Positions 57,905 to 64,000 of a stretch of 64,000 bases of DNA are shown here, piece after piece. The notes beneath the pieces were generated by a model. It saw only the letters and a program-made list of their open reading frames with translations, had not been told where the DNA came from and searched no databases. This DNA comes from Paenibacillus sp. JCM 10914 (GTDB taxonomy: Bacteria; Bacillota; Bacilli; Paenibacillales; Paenibacillaceae), in assembly GCF_001315105.1 (NCBI RefSeq), contig NZ_BAZR01000001.1, forward strand, positions 372,001-436,000, given 5' to 3'. Position numbers and translations under genes: made by a program. Position 1 is the first letter of the stretch. The number at the start of each line of letters is the position of its first letter.

Positions 57905-58267
57905 CTATTCAAGCGAAATGTGAAGTATTTCCGCCAGCCGTATCTGAATATCGGCCCTTACAAAATCCCACATGAGTTCCATATCATGCTGATACCCGCG
58001 GCAGCGGTAACGGATGTGGATGGAATGTTGCCGGCGCTGGGTATTCAGAATGGCAATGCCACGCGCGCGGCAGCTGCGCTTGAGCGCTGCAAGCTTCGTA
58101 AACGTCATCTTCTGCACGGCCTGCAGATGCTGCAGGTAATCGGGGCTGATGCCGGAAGGTTTCATGCGGTGGATGTCCTGTTCCAGCACGTCCAGTACGA
58201 GCGGCAGGATGACGCATTCCTTGACGGATAGCAGTTCCTCTTCGGTTTGCAGCGGAGACGCGGACAT
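57905..58267 (-). CDS. conserved hypothetical protein, first gene of an SOS operon
   Basis: 120 residues, no recognised family. Hydrophilic and helical, with an acidic N-terminal part (MSASPLQTEEELLSVKECVIL..) and a Cys/Arg-rich middle (ALKRSCRARGIAI.., HIRYRCRGYQHDMELM). Good GAGGAGGC upstream on minus. It lies 12 bases before the Y-family polymerase and is presumably co-regulated with it by the LexA box at 58316. Role unknown. Confidence 0.75.
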   Translation of the reverse strand: MSASPLQTEEELLSVKECVILPLVLDVLEQDIHRMKPSGISPDYLQHLQAVQKMTFTKLAALKRSCRARGIAILNTQRRQHSIHIRYRCRGYQHDMELMWDFVRADIQIRLAEILHISLE

Positions 58268-58306
58268 CGGTACAGCCTCCTCCCGTTCTTCAAAATGCTC
58301 ATTCTT

Positions 58307-58337
58307 ATTATATACAGAACAAATGTTCGATATGCAA
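58307..58337 (-). promoter_or_regulatory. promoter with embedded LexA (DinR) box
   Basis: On the minus strand TTGCAT (58332-58337) and a TATA element (TATATA 17 bases away, or TATAAT 19 away) flank AGAAC-AAAT-GTTCG (58316-58329). This fits the Bacillus SOS box CGAAC-N4-GTTCG with one mismatch at the first base. The box occupies the spacer, so LexA binding would block the polymerase. Confidence 0.8.
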
Positions 58338-58460
58338 CTGGAAAATGTAAGGGGTAGTAATGGTTTGCGAGTTGTTTGTTATCAAGGCTTGTATCAATTT
58401 CATACTGCGAACGTTGAGGTAGTAATAAAAGTACTCATCCATAAGACTGGCGAATTTTAT

Positions 58461-58489
58461 TTGACTATATAGTCAAGAATTGATAAAGT
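58461..58489 (+). promoter_or_regulatory. TetR operator/promoter (perfect palindrome)
   Basis: TTGACTATATAGTCAA (58461-58476) is a perfect 16-bp palindrome. Its TTGACT can serve as a -35 site, with TAAAGT (58484-58489) 17 bases on as the -10 site. Predicted transcription start falls at the start codon of the regulator. Confidence 0.75.
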
Positions 58490-58495
58490 AATCTC

Positions 58496-59071
58496 ATGAG
58501 CAGACCAAGAGAATTCGATATTGATCATGTTTTACACCAATCTATGGAAGTGTTTTGGGACAAAGGATACAAATCTACTTCCTATGAGGACTTAACTCGT
58601 ATGACAGGGGTTAAGAAGCAAAGCTTGTATTGTGTGTTTAACGACAAGCGCTCTCTATTCCTCAAGGCTTTAGCCCACTATCGTGAACAACGTATTTCGA
58701 ACTTGAAAGAGCTGGAGGAGCAGAATATTTCTCCACTGGAAAAGCTTGAATCCTTATACAACTCTCTGCTGCATGATGAAGAATTGTGCCGCGGATGCTT
58801 GATGGTAAATACCGCATTGGAGTTTGCTAAGGATGACAAAGAGGTCACCCGCGAAATAGAGCTGATGTCCGCCGAAACTAAACATATACTAGAGAAAATC
58901 ATCAGCAGCGGTCAGAAACAGCAGTTGATTACGACCCGTTTTTCCAGCAGCGTGCTTGCAGCTTATTTAAACAACGCTATTTCCGGCTCCAAGATTTTAG
59001 AAAAATCAGGAGGATCTCGGGAACAGATCGAGGCGGTCTTGCGTACGTCTTTTGCACTTATTTTGCCTTGA
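58496..59071 (+). CDS. TetR family transcriptional regulator
   Basis: 191-residue repressor. The N-terminal helix-turn-helix (VFWDKGYKSTSYEDLTRMTG, VKKQSLYCVFNDKRSLFLKAL) is typical; the C-terminal domain is of the TetR_C (AcrR-like, DUF-type) group with a LLHDEELCRGCLMVNTALEF segment whose cysteines may be redox-active. ATG 58496 lies at the predicted transcript 5' end and has no ribosome site. A closely matching palindrome precedes the downstream OYE gene, so it probably controls both. Confidence 0.9.
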   Translation: MSRPREFDIDHVLHQSMEVFWDKGYKSTSYEDLTRMTGVKKQSLYCVFNDKRSLFLKALAHYREQRISNLKELEEQNISPLEKLESLYNSLLHDEELCRGCLMVNTALEFAKDDKEVTREIELMSAETKHILEKIISSGQKQQLITTRFSSSVLAAYLNNAISGSKILEKSGGSREQIEAVLRTSFALILP

Positions 59072-59089
59072 TCTTTTTTTGCCAAGTTA

Positions 59090-59105
59090 TTGACCGTGTA
59101 GTCAA
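59090..59105 (+). promoter_or_regulatory. second TetR-type operator before the OYE gene
   Basis: TTGACCGTGTAGTCAA shares both half-sites (TTGAC..GTCAA) with the operator at 58461 and differs only in the centre. It lies 179 bases before the OYE start. Confidence 0.7.
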
Positions 59106-59283
59106 AAATGGATAGCGAATATTGATATTGGTCTTACAACGTGATAATAAAGGAGGTGGTGCTTAAGGAACGCCCCTTTGGATGAACATCTAGATATTAA
59201 ATAAAACTAATCTTAACGCGGGCCACATTGGCCCCTGTGATACTGTCTAAACATTTAAAAATCAATTAACTTTGGAGGCTATC
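59106..59283 (+). other. 5' leader of the OYE gene
   Basis: A long leader of about 178 bases, with an AAGGAGGTGG sequence at 59150 that could start only a nine-codon frame, and a GC-rich hairpin (GGGCCACATTGGCCC at about 59220-59234). No known element recognised. Confidence 0.4.
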
Positions 59284-60324
59284 ATGTCTAAAACACTATC
59301 AGTAGAACCCCTATTTAAACCGTTTGAATTAGGCAACTTGAAATTAGCTAATCGGATCGTAATGGCACCGATGACCAGGCAATTTTCTCCCGATGGAGTG
59401 CCTGGCGCTAATGTAGCTTCCTACTACCGTCGCAGAGCCGAGAACAACGTAGGACTTATCGTGACAGAAGGAACGATAGTCGATCATCCGGATGCGTCGA
59501 ATCAAGCTAACGTTCCGCATTTTTATGGTGAAGCTGCATTGAACGGCTGGACAAATGTAGTGTCTGAAGTACATGAGGCAGGCGGACGGATCATTCCACA
59601 AATTTGGCATATGGGAGCTCGCGGTCAAGTGAATGACTATTCGGAAGAGGAAATTGCTGACATCGTTCAAGCGTTCGCGCAGGCGGCCTCTGAAGCCAAG
59701 CGACTTGGATTTGATGGCATTGAGCTGCATGGTGCACATGGATACTTAATCGATCAATTTTTCTGGGAGAAAACCAACCAGCGCACCGATCGCTATGGTG
59801 GTGACATGCTTGCACGCACACGTTTTGCAGTTGAGGTGATCGAGGCTTGCCGTCAGGCCGTTGGAACCGGATTCCCGATTGTACTGCGCTTATCACAATG
59901 GAAATCGGGGGCTTATTCAACGAAATTAGCTGGAACACCTGAGCTGCTGGAGCAGTTCCTAGCGCCACTCGTTGCTGCAGGCGTCGATATTTTCCATTGT
60001 TCCACTCGCCGTTTCTGGGAGCCTGAGTTCGAGGGCTCTGACCTGAATTTTGCAGGATGGACCAAAAAGCTAACTGGCAAGCCGACGATTACGGTTGGAT
60101 CTGTTGGTCTTGATGGTGATTTTACAAGTCTTTTCGCTGAAGGGAAGGGAGCTGCTAGCGTCGGAATTGATGGATTGATTGAAAAACTCGAACGTGAAGA
60201 ATTTGACCTCGTTGCCATAGGACGTGCACTATTGATTGATCCGGCTTGGGTAACTAAAATTCGGGACGGCCGGACAGACGAATTGGTTCCTTTTACACCT
60301 GATGCATTACAAACATTAAGTTAA
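59284..60324 (+). CDS. NADH:flavin oxidoreductase, Old Yellow Enzyme family
   Basis: FMN-dependent ene-reductase that reduces electrophilic alkenes or quinones. 346 residues. FMN and active-site blocks: NRIVMAPMTRQFSPDGVP, PQIWHMGAR, FDGIELHGAHGYLIDQFFW (active-site His pair), NQRTDRYGGDM and LVAIGRALLIDPAW. The segment between MGAR and the next helix (NDYSEEEIADIV) appears about 25-30 residues shorter than in homologues I know, so a surface loop is missing. ATG 59284 follows TTTGGAGGC. Under the TetR-type operator, it is likely induced by an electrophile or xenobiotic. Confidence 0.9.
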   Translation: MSKTLSVEPLFKPFELGNLKLANRIVMAPMTRQFSPDGVPGANVASYYRRRAENNVGLIVTEGTIVDHPDASNQANVPHFYGEAALNGWTNVVSEVHEAGGRIIPQIWHMGARGQVNDYSEEEIADIVQAFAQAASEAKRLGFDGIELHGAHGYLIDQFFWEKTNQRTDRYGGDMLARTRFAVEVIEACRQAVGTGFPIVLRLSQWKSGAYSTKLAGTPELLEQFLAPLVAAGVDIFHCSTRRFWEPEFEGSDLNFAGWTKKLTGKPTITVGSVGLDGDFTSLFAEGKGAASVGIDGLIEKLEREEFDLVAIGRALLIDPAWVTKIRDGRTDELVPFTPDALQTLS

Positions 60325-60352
60325 GTGTTGAATTAGCATAATATGCACGATG

Positions 60353-60394
60353 AAAAGCAGTGACAGGCTTGAAGTTTGGGCCTGCACTGTTTTT
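60353..60394 (+). terminator. terminator after the OYE gene
   Basis: CAGTG-A-CAGGC pairs with GCCTG-CACTG, followed by TTTTT. The following 220 bases to 60612 hold no gene that I can see. Confidence 0.8.
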
Positions 60395-60612
60395 GCGTGT
60401 CCGCTTCACTTTCCACAAACTTAAGCAACCCGTTTGACCGTGAAGTTATGACAAAATACAATAGAACGCACATCTTTTGCACCAGAGAAAAACAACTTGC
60501 ACAGTAGCGGTATATGAATTTCTGTGATCAACCCTTCTCAGAAAGGTACATGGAGCATAGAGTTGAGGGAAGATTACATTCGTGATTATGGTGCAATTGG
60601 AGGGCTTGTTCA

Positions 60613-61907
60613 TTGATTTCCGTTGTCCTGGCTAGCGTTATATTTATCATCACTTTAGTTTTAGTTATTTGGCAGCCTAAAAATCTGTCCATCGGATGGT
60701 CCGCATGCGGAGGTGCGATACTCGCTCTTCTCGTTGGAGTGGTCGATTTTCAGGATGTGTGGGATGTCACCCAGATCGTGTGGAATACCACACTCGCTTT
60801 TGTCGCGATTATTATCATTTCCTTAATCCTGGATAAAATCGGTTTGTTTGAGTGGGCTGCTTTACATATGGCGATTGCCGCTCGCGGAAACGGCGTCCGA
60901 ATGTTCGTGTATGTATCACTGCTGGGCGCCGTCGTGGCGGCCTTTTTCGCGAATGATGGGGCGGCGTTGATCCTGACCCCGATCGTGCTTGCCATGGTGC
61001 GAGCGCTGAATTTGGACGAACGGAAGGTATTCCCGTTCATCATTGCAAGCGGCTTTATTGCCGACACCACTTCGCTACCGCTCGTAGTCAGCAATCTGGT
61101 GAACATCGTATCAGCGGATTTCTTCGGCATTACGTTTATCGAATACGCCAGCCGGATGATCGTTCCGAACTTGTTCGCTTTAGTGGCCAGCATACTTGTG
61201 CTTTATTTGTTTTTCCGCAAAAGCATCCCGCGAAAGTATGATGGGGCACAGCTTAAACATCCGTCAACAGCGATCCAGGATCATAGCATGTTCCGTTTAT
61301 CTTGGATCGTATTAAGCGTGTTGTTGATCGGTTACTTTGTGTGCGAGTTTGTCGGTATCCCGGTTTCGATTGTGGTCGGGTTTATTGCGGTGTTCTTCCT
61401 GCTCATGGCACGAAAAAGTCCGGCTGTGCAGACCAAGGAAGTGCTTAGGGGCGCCCCATGGGCGATCGTATTTTTCTCGATTGGCATGTACGTGGTCGTC
61501 TATGGTCTGCGTAATGCCGGTCTTACCGATCTCTTGGCAAGCGTCATACAGAGCATCGCGGATCAAGGGATGTTCGCGGCAACCATGGGGATGGGATTCA
61601 TCGCCGCGATTCTGTCTTCAATCATGAACAATCTGCCGACGGTAATGATTGATGCGTTAGCCATCGATGCGACGAGCACGTCGGCCGCCGTTCGCGAGGC
61701 ATTAATCTATGCTAATATCATCGGCGCGATTTAGGTCCCAAGATCACGCCGATTGGCTCGCTGGCCACCTTGTTGTGGCTGCACGTTCTTTCGACCAAGG
61801 GCGTGAGGATCAGTTGGGGGACGTATTTTAAGACAGGGATTATATTGACGATCCCCACCTTGATGATAACGCTCTTAGGTTTATATCTCTGGCTGACCCT
61901 ACTTTAA
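60613..61907 (+). CDS. arsB: ArsB-type arsenite efflux transporter (frameshifted)
   Basis: Membrane exporter of arsenite or antimonite of the ArsB/IT superfamily. About 431 residues and ten to twelve helices. [20 protein letters not shown] and the C-terminal [19 protein letters not shown] are typical. TTG 60613 follows GGAGGG by 8 bases. The frame breaks at 61728: ANIIGAI then stop, versus [13 protein letters not shown] in the other frame, to a stop at 61905-61907. One restored G repairs it. No ArsR regulator lies next to it; the TetR/OYE block is upstream. Confidence 0.9.
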
Positions 61908-61978
61908 CTATAGGTTAATAGAACAAAAGGGATACGGAGAAACAAACGTTACATCGCAGGTTCAGCATAAATGAGCGA

Positions 61979-62017
61979 ACAACAACCCGGTATCTAGTTC
62001 AGATACCGGGTTGTTGT
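61979..62017. terminator. bidirectional terminator
   Basis: A 17-bp perfect stem (61979-61995 with 62001-62017) around an AGTTC loop, ending arsB on plus and the GH38-like gene on minus. Confidence 0.9.
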
Positions 62018-62058
62018 CGTTGAGATATATAGCATGAGACCGTTGCGGGCCTTATGGA

Positions 62059-64000
62059 TCATCGTATTCGATGAACCGTAAATTGCCCTGTGGAAGCGTG
62101 CAGGCTGTTCGCCGCTTCCTGGGGATCGAGCTGGTGATGACGCTCCAGCGCATAACGGAATTCGTAGAAGCCGCCAAGCGTGGCCTTGAAGTTGGTCTCC
62201 CAGTAGTTGGTTAGGATCCATGCATGCGCAGACGGGCGACTATCCGCCGCTTGCATGGTGTGAAGCTGCCGCGGCATATGTGCAAGCGTTCCGAGCTGCA
62301 CGAGCGGCGTATCCGTCATGGACAGAGTCAGGACCTCCCGCTCCTGAGGCGAATGCCAGAAGATGCCTTCCTGCACGCTTGTGTAATCGAGACATGTCCC
62401 CGGAATTTGATCTTTCCACGGGCGCACTAGACTTCCGGCTTTTTCTACATACAGCTCGGCATCGCTGCCTAGCCCAAACGGCAGCGCCACATACACGTTC
62501 TCTGGCAGCCAGACGCTATCCTTGTGGAAGCGAACGGATACTTCAGCTCGCGCTTGATGTGCAAACAGCTTGATGTGCAGGGCATAGTAGCTGAGCCCCT
62601 TCACCTCATAGATCAGCTCGACCAGCGCGAAGAGCGGACCGTTGTCCAGCACGTTTACGCGGGTCAGGCGTCCGGCATCCCGCTGGACGTCCAGGCCCTT
62701 ACGGTTGCGTCCCATCCGGCGGCGGGTGGAGCATACTTGCGCAGGGTCGGTTTCATCCTGTGCGGGCGTAACCTCATAGATTGGCGTGAACGGTCCATGC
62801 TCGCGCGTGTCGTCCAGCAGATCGATCGAGCGCGTCTTGTCGATCCAGGCCGTGATTCCCGTCGGGATCGCCCATTCAATCCGAAATGCTGCCGATTCAA
62901 TTGAACGCTGGCCCACAACAATAGGATGAGCCGAAGGCAAGCGCTCGATGTCGTCGATCCCTTCACAAGCGATCGGCTCGGTATTGCGTGCCGTCACCAT
63001 CGCTGTGGCAAGGGAGGACGGATCAGACGATTCGAGCGGACGGATAAACAGAACGCGAGCCTCGCCTGCTGCAAGTGCAAGTTCGGTCACGAGCGCCCCG
63101 GTATGCGTCAATTGATAGGGCAGGGGTTGCCCGGTTGATTCATCTATAAGCTCAAAGCGATTCCTCAAGATGACGTGCTCCCAGCCATCCAAGGGGACGA
63201 TGACCTGCAATGCGGCTGGCGCGGGCTCCGTATTAATCACCTCATACCGCAGCGGACGGTGGGGAGCCAGAAGCGCGCCGCGACGGGCCACGAGCACCTG
63301 ATCCAGCGCTTGATGAGCCAGCTTGCTGGCCTCGGCGGCATAGGCTTGCTTGCGAACTTCCAGCATTTGAACTTGTGGATGCCAAGGCTCATATACGGAG
63401 GAATGATAACCCCACGTATGTTCCGCGTACATGGTCAGAGCCTGCGCAGTCTCCTCGATCGCTGCAGGGCTTGCCGTTTGCTGGCCGGGATCGAGCCGTT
63501 TGACCTTGCGCAGCGTGCGCTGCGCGTCCCGGTAAATCTGGGTGTGCATGGCGGTGGAGGCCACGCCGTCCGTCCACCAGTCCGGCCAGTCGCCTCGGTG
63601 TACAGGAAGCGAGGATAAGTCCTCTTGCTTCAACACCGCAAAAAACTCGGACAGAGTAGCCATCTTAATCGTGATTCGGTCACCGTATAACTCGTTCCAC
63701 TCCGTGATCCATTCGGCGATATCCGCATTGGGGGAAGCGTTGTCGGTTCCGAGCCCGGATACCATGACCGGAACGAAGGAGTACGGATAGGACTCCTGCT
63801 CCAAATTCCATAGATAGCGGTTAATTCGGATCGCGGCAATGTCGTTATGACGCTGCTCAGGTTCCATCAATTGATGCTGCAGTTCATCCTTGATGATGTA
63901 TTTCCCGAGTGCCTTGGGGCAGAATCCGAGTTCGTTGCCGAACATATAATGCTCGCCGTTCCAGACCAGCAGCTTGCCGCCCTCCGGGCTTTCCCACCAG
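62059..64000 (-). CDS. glycoside hydrolase family 38-like protein (DUF5054-type), cut by the window edge
   Basis: Likely a cytoplasmic glycosidase or related enzyme acting on mannose-type sugars. 646 residues visible: the frame is open to the window end (WWESPEGGKLLVWNGEHY, continuing MFGNELGF). It contains RGDWPDWWTDGVASTAMHTQ, AEHTWGYHSSVYEP, and a large beta-sandwich C-terminal domain. The nucleophile region of GH38 lies outside. I see a family resemblance to the DUF5054 group and no secretion signal. Its own terminator lies at 61979. Confidence 0.7.
   Translation of the reverse strand, partial: WWESPEGGKLLVWNGEHYMFGNELGFCPKALGKYIIKDELQHQLMEPEQRHNDIAAIRINRYLWNLEQESYPYSFVPVMVSGLGTDNASPNADIAEWITEWNELYGDRITIKMATLSEFFAVLKQEDLSSLPVHRGDWPDWWTDGVASTAMHTQIYRDAQRTLRKVKRLDPGQQTASPAAIEETAQALTMYAEHTWGYHSSVYEPWHPQVQMLEVRKQAYAAEASKLAHQALDQVLVARRGALLAPHRPLRYEVINTEPAPAALQVIVPLDGWEHVILRNRFELIDESTGQPLPYQLTHTGALVTELALAAGEARVLFIRPLESSDPSSLATAMVTARNTEPIACEGIDDIERLPSAHPIVVGQRSIESAAFRIEWAIPTGITAWIDKTRSIDLLDDTREHGPFTPIYEVTPAQDETDPAQVCSTRRRMGRNRKGLDVQRDAGRLTRVNVLDNGPLFALVELIYEVKGLSYYALHIKLFAHQARAEVSVRFHKDSVWLPENVYVALPFGLGSDAELYVEKAGSLVRPWKDQIPGTCLDYTSVQEGIFWHSPQEREVLTLSMTDTPLVQLGTLAHMPRQLHTMQAADSRPSAHAWILTNYWETNFKATLGGFYEFRYALERHHQLDPQEAANSLHASTGQFTVHRIR

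Noticed and set aside
59159..59185. Short GTG-started peptide in the OYE leader
   Set aside because: The AAGGAGG site abuts the start codon without spacing, and the frame has only nine codons including the stop. It could be a leader peptide but there is no supporting evidence.
527..61728. Frame breaks as real pseudogenes
   Set aside because: Thirteen decaying genes, including tyrS, ftsW, coaBC and priA, side by side with otherwise perfect protein conservation is not plausible. The breaks share one cause (a single lost G or C), so an error is more likely.
62059..64000. Classical alpha-mannosidase
   Set aside because: The catalytic acid and nucleophile segments of GH38 lie outside the window or are not visible, so only a family resemblance is claimed.
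1..64000. CRISPR arrays, insertion sequences, prophage, tRNA or rRNA genes
   Set aside because: I found no repeats with regular spacing, no transposase or integrase, and no tRNA or rRNA sequence in any region read.

Overview
The window looks like a chromosomal core segment of a spore-forming Bacillota, most probably a Paenibacillus or close relative. The reasons are the sporulation genes (spoVM, a SpoVIF-like gene), the tyrS T-box leader, the yicC-remA-gmk-rpoZ-coaBC-priA-def-fmt-rsmB-rlmN-prpC-prkC-rsgA-rpe-spoVM-rpmB-fakA-recG gene order known from Bacillus and its relatives, a class A PBP with C-terminal fibronectin-like repeats, moderate GC and frequent TTG/GTG starts. I see no rRNA, tRNA, IS element, prophage or CRISPR array.

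Layout. 1-6.4 kb: the 3' end of acsA, a class A PBP, T-box-controlled tyrS and divergently placed rpsD with its promoter and leader. 6.8-13.5 kb: a GAF-GGDEF diguanylate cyclase, a lipoprotein, an M29 aminopeptidase, an HPr-like protein lacking the active histidine, ylaN, a Ca/H exchanger and an Asp23 protein. 13.5-24.3 kb: ftsW with yugN, a NUDIX hydrolase, an M20 amidohydrolase, an XPB-type helicase with a helicase-associated partner gene, ylbF-ylbG, an unknown gene, a LysR regulator and a PHP phosphoesterase. 24.3-32.2 kb: rqcH, a P-type calcium ATPase, dapF with its ribosome binding site inside a hairpin, a multi-helix RNA candidate and a yitJ-type methionine/folate enzyme. 32.2-53.2 kb: the long housekeeping cluster from yicC to recG plus the SpoVIF-like gene. 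53.3-64 kb: a more accessory stretch with an HMCES/YedK protein, a purine permease, a glycolipid-binding-like protein, a LexA-boxed operon (unknown gene, Y-family polymerase, YolD), a TetR-OYE-ArsB block with two matching palindromes, and the start of a GH38-like gene that leaves the window.

The housekeeping cluster joins nucleotide and CoA synthesis, translation initiation (def, fmt), rRNA modification (rsmB, rlmN), ribosome assembly (rsgA), the PrkC/PrpC phosphorylation pair, replication restart (priA, recG) and fatty acid phosphorylation (fakA with a DegV/FakB-type protein).

A feature of the whole window is that 13 genes, several normally essential (tyrS, ftsW, coaBC, priA), are interrupted by 16 frameshifts. 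Every one is repaired by restoring a single base, and each can be read as one G or C lost from a short G or C run. I read these as sequence errors rather than gene decay, so I give each gene as one full-length entry and mark the break.
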